Positions 1-9,317 of a stretch of 64,000 bases of DNA are shown one piece after another; position 1 is the stretch's first letter; every line of letters starts with the position of its first letter. Origin of the DNA: Planctomycetaceae bacterium (GTDB lineage: Bacteria; Planctomycetota; Planctomycetia; Pirellulales; Pirellulaceae). Where the stretch lies: positions 3,534,001 through 3,598,000 of the forward strand of contig JACKHM010000001.1 in NCBI GenBank assembly GCA_020638995.1. The letters are read 5' to 3'. Below the pieces are notes generated by a model, which was given only the letters and a program-made list of their open reading frames with translations, did no database searches and was not told the origin of the DNA. The translations under genes were made by a program, and so were the position numbers.

Positions 1-258
1 ATCGCCGTCTCCACGTTTTATGAGTGGCTTAGCCAATCCGACGCCGGAGAATTTGTCATTCGTGGGCAAGCGATAACGATTCGCTATCTCCAAGGAGGAC
101 GTCGCGGTCAAGGTCGCATTCGAATCGACGAATCCGAGATCGATCGGTTGAAAGAAGCCATGCGAGTATTTCCGCAGCCTCAGCCTAGACGACGCCCACC
201 CGTTCAACTGCGAGATTTCCCCGGCATCACCGTGCAGTTGGGGCGGCCCGACGACTGA
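1..258 (+). CDS. Excisionase-like helix-turn-helix protein (5' end missing)
   Basis: The open frame enters from the left edge and stops at TGA 256-258, leaving 85 residues. The visible part begins STFYEWL, then has a basic stretch (GGRRGQGRIRI) followed by DESEIDRLKEAM, which fits the wing and last helix of a MerR/excisionase-type HTH domain. The C-terminal 30 residues are Pro/Arg-rich. Small proteins of this kind often accompany tyrosine recombinases, and two of those lie about 10 kb to the right, but the link is only positional. The start codon is outside the window, so the full length is unknown. Confidence 0.5.
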   Translation: MAVSTFYEWLSQSDAGEFVIRGQAITIRYLQGGRRGQGRIRIDESEIDRLKEAMRVFPQPQPRRRPPVQLRDFPGITVQLGRPDD

Positions 259-586
259 CTTCCGGGAGAACAAAAGAGAGCTTCGCGATAGCAACCTACG
301 CCGCTCGCGCTCCAAGGACACGCCCACCTGATCGTGCACCAACGCATTCAGAACACTGCGACGGAGTTGCCGACTGTGCCAGTAATCGTTCGTTTAGTGC
401 AACAGTTCAGAAGCGACGAGTTTCCGACACCGAAGGGAGTTGTGGTCCGGAATTGCGCCGTGCGCCAGCTTGGCCTGAGTGGTTTCCTGGAACGATGATC
501 CGACCAGACGTAGTGCGCGCGACAGATTTCGATTTCCTGTGGATCTCGTGGTGCCGATTTGGCGGCGAAACCGTAGAATTAGGCTT
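259..586. other. Intergenic region, no gene recognised
   Basis: This stretch lies between the convergent ends of the excisionase-like gene and the CPBP protease gene. I see no convincing reading frame, RNA gene or strong terminator hairpin in it. Open frames that overlap its right part run antisense to the protease gene and look like shadows. Confidence 0.5.
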
Positions 587-1630
587 TCAAACGGCCACAC
601 TCCGACGTGCGACTTGCCGAACTATCGGCTCCTGTAATCTCGCCAGCATCCTGCATCCCAGGACGAAGCTGAGTATCCCAATGCCAAAGAAGAAGATGTT
701 CGCAATCGATTGCGTGGTGTCGGATATGGCTTTGAACTTTGCGAGCAACTGCCACGATATGAGTCCGCCGTTGACGAACGCATGCGAAATGATAGTCGGA
801 ACAATTGTGCCGGTTCGCCATGCGACAACTCCAAACCATATTCCCAGCGGAATCACCGCGACGATTTGGTACGGCGCACCGTGAACCAGACTGAACATCA
901 GCGTCGTAACGCCAATTGCCCACATTGGGTGCCAGCGTTCAAGCAGCCGGCGCTGAACATAACCGCGAAAGAGCATCTCCTCAAAAAAGCCTGGCAGCAA
1001 GGCAGTCGTCACAACAAAGACGAATCCCGATGTTGGCGTCAGAAGCCCGAAGAAACGCAGAGTCCCTTCGTCGGGAGGAAATGTCCTTGCCGCCAATTCC
1101 GCGAGTCCCAATCCGACGGTCATCGGCAAGGCCGATGCCAATGCCACGACCAATGAAACCAAAATGAGCTTTCTTCCGGGGACCAAGCCGAGCCGAGTTC
1201 GCCACGATTCCGACGAACGCACTGCCGCAAACAATGCGGGCACTACCAGCCCTACTTGACCGCCGATGAACAACGCCAAACCTCCTCCCGGTGACGTGAG
1301 CCAATCGGTGATCTGAGGATGAAGTTGCGACTTGTCGACTCCATGTGACAAGAGGACTGCTGCGGCAGCCCCTGCGATGATCGCCTGAAACGCCAACGCA
1401 AGTACAAGTCCCAGGAGCGGGACGACAAACGCTGTCCAGATGCGCCGTCGTCCTTTGGAACGTGGCATGATGTTTATGGCAGTTTGAGCGGACAATTCGG
1501 GCTCGTCGGAGCAGGGTTGCCTTGTACTCACGTAGTCGTTGTGCATTTGAGTTGTCCCACTCGTCGTGCTTGAGTCGTCTCCTTCCCGGCTGCGTCGAGT
1601 TCTTGGCTTCACCGCGTTTGCTCGAGCCAC
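587..1630 (-). CDS. CPBP family intramembrane metalloprotease
   Basis: This is a polytopic membrane protein of about 347 residues of the CPBP (Abi, Rce1-like) family. The family's first motif is clear as EEMLFRGYVQRR; further on are LVHGAP and the His-bearing segment PTIISHAFVN, which supply the glutamate, arginine and histidine residues expected at the active site. Several hydrophobic segments flank these motifs. The start is uncertain. A GTG at 1630 has AAGGA five bases upstream and overlaps the previous gene by 22 bases; ATG codons at 1546 and 1468 are alternatives that would remove a polar N-terminal tail of 28 or 54 residues. It is the last gene of the ECF sigma/kinase operon. Substrates cannot be read from sequence. 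Confidence 0.85.
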   Translation of the reverse strand: MARANAVKPRTRRSREGDDSSTTSGTTQMHNDYVSTRQPCSDEPELSAQTAINIMPRSKGRRRIWTAFVVPLLGLVLALAFQAIIAGAAAAVLLSHGVDKSQLHPQITDWLTSPGGGLALFIGGQVGLVVPALFAAVRSSESWRTRLGLVPGRKLILVSLVVALASALPMTVGLGLAELAARTFPPDEGTLRFFGLLTPTSGFVFVVTTALLPGFFEEMLFRGYVQRRLLERWHPMWAIGVTTLMFSLVHGAPYQIVAVIPLGIWFGVVAWRTGTIVPTIISHAFVNGGLISWQLLAKFKAISDTTQSIANIFFFGIGILSFVLGCRMLARLQEPIVRQVARRSVAV

Positions 1631-3930
1631 TCGATTCCTTGTTTCATCTTGCCGTAGGGGTCATCGTGCCATCCGTGCCCCCCGTCGTACGTTTTCAACT
1701 TCACGCGCGCGCCGTGTTCTCTCAGTAATTGCTCGGCGCTGCGTGCCTGGCTGATGTTGATGAAGTCGTGTGGCGAATGCAAAATGAAATAACATTGGTT
1801 TTTGGCAGCGTCGAGTGATGGGAGTTGCGCCGGCTGGAATACGGACATCGCGACGAGCGAGCCTTTGATTTGTGTATTTGGCCGGAGTGAAGCCGCATAG
1901 GCCGCCGGGCCGCTTGACGACCAGGAGAGCGTAAAGATGAAGCGGTCATCGAGTGGATACACGTCCCGGACGTCGGAGATCACCGCGTGCAGGAATTCCT
2001 CGCTCGAGAACTCGACACCCCCGAATCGACTGTTTTCGGTGGGCCAGACCAACTGCCGGGCTTGCCTTTGATTCCACTCCGGAGCGATCACCTGGACCGC
2101 CAGATACCTTTCGGACAAAACATTCTTGTAGATTCGTTTTACGAACGGATGAAAACCGGGACCACCGGAACCTCCCGGCAGGACGATCAATAAACTCCAT
2201 CCATCCCGAGGTTGCTGAGCGTTCTCCTTCGGTCCGATCAGCACGTACCGCTTCCGCGCGTCACCATTGACCAGTGTATCCGCAGCGGGGATTTCCCTGA
2301 CATCTTCTGCCTGCGGCAGTGGCAGTCGGTGATTGGGAACATGGAGATTTCCGGTTGGTGGTTCATCTGTTTGCGCGATGCGACGATTGATTTCATCTCT
2401 GTTCCTTTCCCACCAATCTTCCCACCAGCCTGCGTCGGGAACTCCACTGACGTCAACTTCTGCAAGTCTTTTCAACTCAGAGCCGATTGATTTATCGAGT
2501 TGTCCCGTGCTGTCTTCAACGATCAGGTTGATCAATGGTTCAATGGCCCTGGGATTCTCGTAGGAGGCAATCCAAGCTGCTGTTTCGTCGACATTTTTCC
2601 CTTCCTCCTTCACTTCCCTTCCGATCAGTGCCAGAAGTTCGTCCAGTGTTGGGTCGAGAATGACCGGTTGACCTTCGATGCGCTCGGCAAATCGCTTGCC
2701 ATGTTCCGTCTTCGGATAGTTGGGGATCTCAATTCCGCGGACGTCGTCAGGGAACTTTGACTTACTGACATTCCACCACTCTCGCCACCACGTGCCATTT
2801 CGCGACGAGTGGTCAGCCACGCCGGTGAGCCATTCCAGTGTAGGGCCGATTTCCTTGACAACGATTGGCGAATTGTCCGCATCCATTAATCCGATCAACC
2901 TGGGAATGACCCGTTCGTCACCAAGTTCAGAGAGAATGCGGCACGGCATGTCAATCGCATCATGGTCCCCCGTCTCAATGGCCGTCTTGATGCGAGCAAG
3001 ATAGTCGTCCGCCGTCGGCTCCAGCACGATCGAATCCGGGGACGGCGGATGAGCGGCAAACTGCGTTCCGTGCTTCGTCAACGGATACGTGGGAATCGCT
3101 GTGTCTTGAACGTCCTTGGGGAAACGCATTTTATTCTCGGCCCACCACTTTCTCCACCAGCGACCATGCTGCGCATCCGGGTCGTACGTGACTCCAGTGA
3201 GCGGCTGAAGCGCCTCCATGTTGAGCACGTGTATTACCGGCTTCGAGTTGTCACTGTCCATCAGTCCGATCAGTTTTGGAATCGCTCGCGGGTCACCGAG
3301 TTTCGCCAAGCGTTGGCACGGCACTCCCGCACTTCGCCAGTCGCCTGAGTGGATGGCGGTTTGAATGCGCGCGAGATAATCGTCCGCAGTCGGATTCAGC
3401 ACGATTGAATCTGGTGGTGGTGGGCTGGCGGCGAACCGTTTACCGTGTTCCGTCAATGGAAACTCGGGGATCGGCATCTCCTGAACCTCGTGGCGAAAGT
3501 GATGCTTGTTCACGGCCCACCATTTTCTCCACCAACGCCCATGGTGGACCTCGTCATAATCGACTCCCGTTAGTGGCCCCAGTCCGAAACGTCCAATTCC
3601 GTAGATCGAATCCTCCGAGTTGTCGGCGTCCATCAAACCAATCAGTGTTGGAATCACGCGCAGGTCGCCTGATTCTGCCAATCTCTTGCATGGCCTGGCG
3701 ATCGCATACCACCCAGCCTCCGTTTCAATGGCTGTCCGAACGCACGTGAGATTATCGTCCGCCGTTAACTTGGGATCGGCGGCTGGAACTTTAGAGGCAC
3801 CGGCCTCTTTTGACTCCGGTGGGTCCGCTAGGCCTACCGCACACGCTGTCGCTAAGCACACCAGCAGCGCCATGAGAAGTGGACAGCGAACCGTCCCGGT
3901 AGGACGCGGTGCTCGCGGAGGCGAAGGCAT
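1609..3930 (-). CDS. Secreted HEAT-like-repeat protein with C-terminal alpha/beta hydrolase domain
   Basis: The 773-residue product starts with a hydrophobic signal segment (residues about 17-35). Residues 54-530 contain four copies of a unit of about 125 residues. Each has a TADDYLARI-like start, a helical part with LGDxRxIPxLIGLMDxDNS resembling PBS/HEAT repeats, and a Trp-rich end such as GRWWRKWW; the fourth copy is more diverged. Residues about 570-773 look like an alpha/beta hydrolase of the PHB-depolymerase/dienelactone-hydrolase type: LIVLPGGSGG, a nucleophile region LSWSSSGPAA in place of a clean GxSxG, and the histidine in GGHGWHDDP. The start is three bases after the kinase stop codon, so the two are probably co-translated. 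The substrate is unknown; a surface or periplasmic esterase role is an inference. Confidence 0.75.
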   Translation of the reverse strand: MPSPPRAPRPTGTVRCPLLMALLVCLATACAVGLADPPESKEAGASKVPAADPKLTADDNLTCVRTAIETEAGWYAIARPCKRLAESGDLRVIPTLIGLMDADNSEDSIYGIGRFGLGPLTGVDYDEVHHGRWWRKWWAVNKHHFRHEVQEMPIPEFPLTEHGKRFAASPPPPDSIVLNPTADDYLARIQTAIHSGDWRSAGVPCQRLAKLGDPRAIPKLIGLMDSDNSKPVIHVLNMEALQPLTGVTYDPDAQHGRWWRKWWAENKMRFPKDVQDTAIPTYPLTKHGTQFAAHPPSPDSIVLEPTADDYLARIKTAIETGDHDAIDMPCRILSELGDERVIPRLIGLMDADNSPIVVKEIGPTLEWLTGVADHSSRNGTWWREWWNVSKSKFPDDVRGIEIPNYPKTEHGKRFAERIEGQPVILDPTLDELLALIGREVKEEGKNVDETAAWIASYENPRAIEPLINLIVEDSTGQLDKSIGSELKRLAEVDVSGVPDAGWWEDWWERNRDEINRRIAQTDEPPTGNLHVPNHRLPLPQAEDVREIPAADTLVNGDARKRYVLIGPKENAQQPRDGWSLLIVLPGGSGGPGFHPFVKRIYKNVLSERYLAVQVIAPEWNQRQARQLVWPTENSRFGGVEFSSEEFLHAVISDVRDVYPLDDRFIFTLSWSSSGPAAYAASLRPNTQIKGSLVAMSVFQPAQLPSLDAAKNQCYFILHSPHDFINISQARSAEQLLREHGARVKLKTYDGGHGWHDDPYGKMKQGIEWLEQTR

Positions 3931-3933
3931 TGT

Positions 3934-6900
3934 TCACTGTTCTCCTGAGGGCAACACAAGGTTGTGGGTGGGGATGGCTGTGGACTGGTTGTTATCACGC
4001 TGACTATTCTGCTGCACCAAGCGGACAACAGCCAGCCGTGCAAAGCCGTTGTCCAGCGAGCCTGATAGCTTGCTGGCGTCGTCGATTAGTTTGCTGGTGA
4101 CTTGATTCGATCCTGGGGAATAGAGGATCACGTTCGTTGCGTGATGTCCCCGGAGAGCCATTTCCACATCATCGGCTTCGATCTGTACGGGGACGACCAT
4201 GTTTTCAAGATATGTCCGCGTCCGTTCAGTTGCTTTGTCGATGTCGATTGTCATCAACAGTTCGGTGTTCGCGTATCCGCGGATGTTACTGAGCGTCGCG
4301 CGCCAGGTTTCGCCAATTGGCGTATCGACTCGGACAGGGATGCGAAGTGTCGAGTCTTCGCTCGCGTCGATCGCTCGCAGAGTCGCGTTCAGGGGACCAA
4401 TGAACTTCACTTCGGCTTTCGTCGCGGTTTCAGTCTCCAATTGCTCATAGTGAAGGCGATTGCCCAGACGAACGATCACCCTTGCGCTGTCGTCTCTATT
4501 TCGCGCCAGTTCGTCCAAGTCTGTCGGCGGCGTGACGCCGTCACCGGCGACTGGGTTTGAATTGGAGATCATCTTGGTGACCAGATTGCCACTAAGAACC
4601 CGTTCGATGTCGTCCCGAGTGATCTTCACCGGAATGGTCGGGTTGCCAAGCAGGTCAGGGCTGTCTGGTGGTAGCTCCAAAGACAACGAAAGTTCCAAAG
4701 CGTCAAACCCCGGAATGTCACTCAGCAGCGCCCGCCACGTGCGGCTCTTCGTAACGCTGACACGCGAGGGAATCGAGTGCTGTTCTTGAGCACTCGGGCC
4801 GATTGGCGTGAGAGTGGCCGACACTGGAGTGGCGATCTTCACATCGACAGTCAGTTGGTTGGGCGTATTTTGAATCGTTGTGGCGTTGTCGAGAAGCTGG
4901 GCCTCCGAGCCAGACGAGGCTTGTCCCTGTCCGGCTGCAACGCCTTCTAAACGTCGTTCGATCGAGAAAGCGACCTCTCCCGTTCTCAGTACATCTGTCC
5001 GCCGGGATGCGTGGTTGGGCAAGACGAATCGCACGCGGCACGACTGCCCAGCAGCGGCGAAGATCACTGTTTCTCTGGGGACGCCCTTGTCGCGTGATTC
5101 CATTTCGGCCCGTTCGACTTCATAACTCTCCGGGTCGGCGATCCGAATCATTCCAGTCCCCAGGGAAACGGGTAATTCGCCCAAGCCATATTCGTCAAAA
5201 ACGTCAATGGTTCTCGGGTATTCCAACGCCAATACCTTGAGTGGCTGACCGGACGAAGTGTACGCTTCGACGCCGGAATACAATCGCTCGCCTGGATCGA
5301 CACTCAGCAATGCCGTCTCACCGTCGGCGTGGTAGAAGAACTCCGCCTCAATTGTCTGCCCAATGCGATACGTCTCGTTCGTCGGAGAAAGCCTCACTCC
5401 CAAGCGCAAGCCATTCTCGTCGGGCGGTCCCCATTGAATGTCGACTCCCCCAACTTTCGTCAGTGAGATGAATTGCTTTCGGACTGTAAACGCGTAGTTT
5501 CCACCGTCCGATGTGGGCACTCGGATTCGTACCATCCAGATCGAATACCGGTTGCCATCCCCCGGAAGAAAATGCGTTATCAAATCCAGTTGCGTGTTTT
5601 TGGGCAACGTCCGAGTCGTTGCGATTCGCTGAAACGTCGCAAAGTCGAGATTCGTGACAGGTACTTTCTCTCTGCGCGAGCTCCAGTACTCGATTGCCGC
5701 AACGACTTCGTCCTCGGTCAACGGCGGCTGGGGGCTGCCGTCGATCGTCCTACACCGCTTGTTAAAGTCACGGATCGCGACCGCAAGTGGCGTGCTGTCG
5801 GGATTGTCCCCCTCAACTCTGCGCGGCGGAGAGAACGTCGTTGGTAGCAGTAGCCGGACGCGAACATCATGAACTTTATCACGAGTGACGGATTCAATAC
5901 TGTCGTGCAACCGATCGGAAAGACCGATGTACCAACCGCGCGGCCCTTCCGGCCTGTTGCTGTCGAGATCGACCGAAGGTGTTTGAATGGAGTTGCCAAC
6001 GAACGATGACGCGCCACCTTGAATCGACCAGCCGGTTGGCAGGACGCGGTGTTCGGCCACCGTGGTCAGGCCACGAATGTACTTCTCCGCCATCTGGTCC
6101 GTCGGGTTTCTGAGCGCCCAGCGAATTGAAGCGACCACTTCCACATCAGTCAGTGGTGGCTGGTCTTTGCCGATTGCATCGCTTTTGCTTCGTTCGTTGA
6201 ATTCGCGGATGGCATCCAACAGCGGTGTGCCTCGGGGTGGGTGATCTGACAACGAACTGCGGTTTTCAGTTGGCTCGCGAAGGGGAATTCGGCATTGCAA
6301 CCTCTCGGCTTCAAAGCGAACATTCGCTGGATTCCGCACATCGATCTCCAATTCTCCTGTCCGCATTGGACGTGTGGGCTTCAGCGTGGCGATCATGTAG
6401 GTTCCGTATTGCGCGACCGTCAGTTCCGTGTGCTCAACAATCTGTGACTCGGCAGTTCCGGACGGGAAATGTCGAACAGTCAGCCGCGGTTGCCATGCGT
6501 CGTCATTCGGCTGGTCAAAGTCGACATAGCTGATGTCCCCGGTGGACGAGGTGGTTCCCATCGCGATGGAAAGTGACATCGGGCGTCCGGTCGTAAAATA
6601 CGATTTCGGATCGAGCAGGAAATACTTAAGCGGGCCATCAAAATGGAGGATGGGAGCGTGATCCGGATCCGTTGCTGAACCGGTAATCACCGCCTCTTGC
6701 CAATAGCGATCGCCGATTGGAATCTGGATCCACAATGCCCTCTTGTCCGATGTTTGCCAACTGACTCGCATTGGGAAGTAGGAACGCAGTTCAGACGTGT
6801 TGCCCAGCGACGCCGGTACTACAAAGCCCCGTGACGTCACCCCAGGAACGAGAAAGTCCTCCTCCTCTTTCTCCAGATAACGTTCGTCGGGTTCGGAAAG

Positions 6901-8712
6901 ATCTCCGTTTTCGTTCAGATCGACATACATCTTGTCTTCATCATGAATCAGCCAAACATGGTGTTTCGCACTGGGTCCGAAAAGCAGCAGACAAAATCGG
7001 GCGCTGGGAGACAGGTGTTCGGGGCGTTTCTTTAACGGATAACGCAACCTTTGGTCTTGAGTAACTTGAGTGTCGGGTTGAACAGACTTCCAAGAATCCT
7101 GATCGATCCCCATAGGTCGTTTGTGCCACGCAAACTCCCGAAGCCTTGCGGTTGCTGCATCGGATTCAGCCGTGGGATCCAAAACCACAGCACCGCGAAG
7201 ACGATTCGACGTCTCGCGACGCAACGTGATTTCGCCGAATTGGCTTTCCCCCAAACGCCAGTCGCCGTTGTATCGTTGTTGGAGCCTCGTCCAATGCAAT
7301 TGAAGCGTGCCTTCACGCCCCTCCGCGTCCACAATATCTCCCGAATACCAGCCATCGGACTCACCCATGATCTGTAGGGTAATCGTCGGCCATTGCTCAC
7401 CACTCCAGGAACCTGCGATGTTAGGTGCGGCGGTGACCTGCATCATCAAGGCCGCGATCGTTGTCAGTCCAGCTAGCGAAATCATCACCAATACTCCCAC
7501 GCGGACCAGACGCTTGAAACGAGACGTTGAAGTAGAACATTCGGACGGCGCGACCAAAGCTGACTTCGGCGCACAATCCGGAAGCTCCACCTGAGTCGGC
7601 TGTTGCAAGTGCGCCAAACAACCTTCGAACAACTCCGCCACTTCGTTGGCACTCTGAAATCTCTCGGCAGGATCCTTGGCCAGGAGGCGATCAATGATCT
7701 GACACATCCATTCCGGGATGTCCGGATTGCGTTCTCGAATGGGTCGCGGTGCGTCGTCGGTAATGCGGCGGAGGATCCCATAAGAAGTCTCAGCGCGGAA
7801 CGCAGGGCGGCCCGTACAAGCCGTGTAGAGAATTCCGCCTAGACTGAATAGGTCACTGCGATGGTCGACCTGTTCACCTCGCGCTTGCTCCGGGGACATA
7901 TAGAGTGGAGTGCCGGCCAGCATTCCCGAGCGCGTCAAGCTCGCGTCGTCCGTGGCTTGCGCCAGCCCAAAATCCATCAGTTGCACGCGTTCCACGTGAG
8001 TGTCGAGAAAGATGTTGGCGGGTTTGACGTCGCGATGAACGATGCCTTGCGCGTGGGCCGCCGACAAGCCACGAGCCGTCTGCAAACCTATTCGCAAGAT
8101 TTCGCGAAGCTCCAGATTGCCCTCTTGTTCAAGTCGTTTCTGCAGCGAAATGCCTCGGGAGTAAGTCGTTACCAAATATGGAATACCCCGCCATTGGTCG
8201 ACTGCGTGAACTGCCATGACGTGGTCGTCGACAACAGCCGCGATCGCTTGTCCTTCCCTAGCGAACCGCTTGCGCGCTGATGCCGACGCAGCCAAGTGCG
8301 GAAGCATGATCTTGATCGCGACATATCGATTGAGCGAGCGATCCAGCGCCTTAAAAACGGCCCCCATGCCGCCTTGTCCCAGGAGGCCCACGACTTCGTA
8401 AGCACCAATCCGCCCCAACATCCGCGGGTCATCCGATGGTCCTAATAGATCGACCAGTTGCGTAATCGCGGCGGTTGAAACATCTGGGTAATCACCCACC
8501 TCATCGATCGCCCGTGGCTGGTCATCACCCGACAGCGACACCTGGACGCGTTTCCACCACTGCTCAGGTCCGATCGCATTCTCAATCGCCTCTCGGCAGT
8601 TGGGGCAATCCCCCAAGTGATCCTCGACATCGCAGCGACGATCACGCGGTAAAGCGTCGGATAGCAAAGCCGCGACTTCGGACGGTAACAGACAAGAGGA
8701 CGAAACAGTCAT
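3934..8712 (-). CDS. Giant membrane Ser/Thr protein kinase with anti-sigma-type zinc finger
   Basis: The 1592-residue protein begins with a putative zinc-binding anti-sigma segment (H32, C36, C39), followed by a Hanks-type kinase domain at about 104-370. The kinase has the Gly loop LGQGGMGAVF at 111-120, Lys134 in VAIK, HRD at 226-228, DFG at 247-249 and SPE at 273-275, so it should be active. A transmembrane segment lies at about 402-426. The remaining 1160 residues are presumably outside the cytoplasm. They contain two copies of an AIRxFNxR...PPLTxxEVVA unit near 827 and 974, and a second duplicated unit (ATL...IPxRV...WRA.LS.I.G) near 1280 and 1435. The ATG at 8712 overlaps the sigma-factor stop as ATGA, which fixes the start. 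Context suggests it receives a signal and controls the adjacent sigma factor. Confidence 0.9.
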   Translation of the reverse strand: MTVSSSCLLPSEVAALLSDALPRDRRCDVEDHLGDCPNCREAIENAIGPEQWWKRVQVSLSGDDQPRAIDEVGDYPDVSTAAITQLVDLLGPSDDPRMLGRIGAYEVVGLLGQGGMGAVFKALDRSLNRYVAIKIMLPHLAASASARKRFAREGQAIAAVVDDHVMAVHAVDQWRGIPYLVTTYSRGISLQKRLEQEGNLELREILRIGLQTARGLSAAHAQGIVHRDVKPANIFLDTHVERVQLMDFGLAQATDDASLTRSGMLAGTPLYMSPEQARGEQVDHRSDLFSLGGILYTACTGRPAFRAETSYGILRRITDDAPRPIRERNPDIPEWMCQIIDRLLAKDPAERFQSANEVAELFEGCLAHLQQPTQVELPDCAPKSALVAPSECSTSTSRFKRLVRVGVLVMISLAGLTTIAALMMQVTAAPNIAGSWSGEQWPTITLQIMGESDGWYSGDIVDAEGREGTLQLHWTRLQQRYNGDWRLGESQFGEITLRRETSNRLRGAVVLDPTAESDAATARLREFAWHKRPMGIDQDSWKSVQPDTQVTQDQRLRYPLKKRPEHLSPSARFCLLLFGPSAKHHVWLIHDEDKMYVDLNENGDLSEPDERYLEKEEEDFLVPGVTSRGFVVPASLGNTSELRSYFPMRVSWQTSDKRALWIQIPIGDRYWQEAVITGSATDPDHAPILHFDGPLKYFLLDPKSYFTTGRPMSLSIAMGTTSSTGDISYVDFDQPNDDAWQPRLTVRHFPSGTAESQIVEHTELTVAQYGTYMIATLKPTRPMRTGELEIDVRNPANVRFEAERLQCRIPLREPTENRSSLSDHPPRGTPLLDAIREFNERSKSDAIGKDQPPLTDVEVVASIRWALRNPTDQMAEKYIRGLTTVAEHRVLPTGWSIQGGASSFVGNSIQTPSVDLDSNRPEGPRGWYIGLSDRLHDSIESVTRDKVHDVRVRLLLPTTFSPPRRVEGDNPDSTPLAVAIRDFNKRCRTIDGSPQPPLTEDEVVAAIEYWSSRREKVPVTNLDFATFQRIATTRTLPKNTQLDLITHFLPGDGNRYSIWMVRIRVPTSDGGNYAFTVRKQFISLTKVGGVDIQWGPPDENGLRLGVRLSPTNETYRIGQTIEAEFFYHADGETALLSVDPGERLYSGVEAYTSSGQPLKVLALEYPRTIDVFDEYGLGELPVSLGTGMIRIADPESYEVERAEMESRDKGVPRETVIFAAAGQSCRVRFVLPNHASRRTDVLRTGEVAFSIERRLEGVAAGQGQASSGSEAQLLDNATTIQNTPNQLTVDVKIATPVSATLTPIGPSAQEQHSIPSRVSVTKSRTWRALLSDIPGFDALELSLSLELPPDSPDLLGNPTIPVKITRDDIERVLSGNLVTKMISNSNPVAGDGVTPPTDLDELARNRDDSARVIVRLGNRLHYEQLETETATKAEVKFIGPLNATLRAIDASEDSTLRIPVRVDTPIGETWRATLSNIRGYANTELLMTIDIDKATERTRTYLENMVVPVQIEADDVEMALRGHHATNVILYSPGSNQVTSKLIDDASKLSGSLDNGFARLAVVRLVQQNSQRDNNQSTAIPTHNLVLPSGEQ

Positions 8713-9317
8713 TCGATATCGCTCCCGATTTCCGGCGCTTCCTGGACCTTCTCTTTTAATCTTTGCGTGACACGGTACCGGGACATGTAGATCGCCCCGC
8801 GACTCCGTCCCATGCTCTCGGCAACTTGGGCCACGTCGCGACCCTCGATAGTGGTCTTCCAAAACATGTCCCACGTATCTTCACTGAACTCGTGGCGTAT
8901 CCGATTGGCGGCCCAACGCAGCGTCTGCATCTGCCCCAAATGCGCTAATTCCTGCGTCGTTTCGGCCTTCCGGTTTGGAATCGCCGACAGCAGATCCCCA
9001 ACGCTTGAACCACCCTTAGCTTGCTCCTTGACCGACCTGGTGAGGGCGTTAACGATCGCGTTCCGCGCGATGCGGCTCAGCCATGCGCGAAACGGGGGGA
9101 GGTCAGGACCAGGCTTCCAGCGATTTATCGACTGCGCGACGGAATGAAATACCTGTTGAGTCAAATCCTCCGCGTCGGCGTGTTGCAATCCGCGACCACG
9201 GGCCATTCGGTAAACGACGGGCTGGTAAATCTCAAGAAACACCGACCAAGCCGGAGCGTCAGCGGGATCTCTGACCCGCAAAATCAAGTTCTCGTTTGTT
9301 TCCGGCCAGTGCGGCAT
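8709..9317 (-). CDS. ECF-type RNA polymerase sigma factor
   Basis: This 202-residue protein has the two-domain layout of extracytoplasmic-function sigma factors. The region 2 core reads DAEDLTQQVF followed by FRAWLSRIARN; the region 4 HTH includes DVAQVAESMGRSRGAIYM and RYRVTQRLKE. Start ATG 9317 is chosen because GAGAGGA lies seven bases upstream; a longer frame from 9344 is possible but lacks such a site. Its stop codon overlaps the kinase start in ATGA, a typical sign of translational coupling. ECF genes placed directly before Ser/Thr kinase genes are common in planctomycetes, where the kinase is thought to replace a classical anti-sigma factor. It probably drives its own operon, but I could not identify a promoter motif with confidence. 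Confidence 0.92.
   Translation of the reverse strand: MPHWPETNENLILRVRDPADAPAWSVFLEIYQPVVYRMARGRGLQHADAEDLTQQVFHSVAQSINRWKPGPDLPPFRAWLSRIARNAIVNALTRSVKEQAKGGSSVGDLLSAIPNRKAETTQELAHLGQMQTLRWAANRIRHEFSEDTWDMFWKTTIEGRDVAQVAESMGRSRGAIYMSRYRVTQRLKEKVQEAPEIGSDIE

Noticed and set aside
453..1156. Plus-strand open frames opposite the CPBP gene
   Set aside because: They are antisense to conserved protease motifs and show no family similarity.
8713..8874. Upstream extension of the kinase frame
   Set aside because: It overlaps the sigma-factor gene by 160 bases and the ATGA overlap at 8709-8712 gives a natural start.
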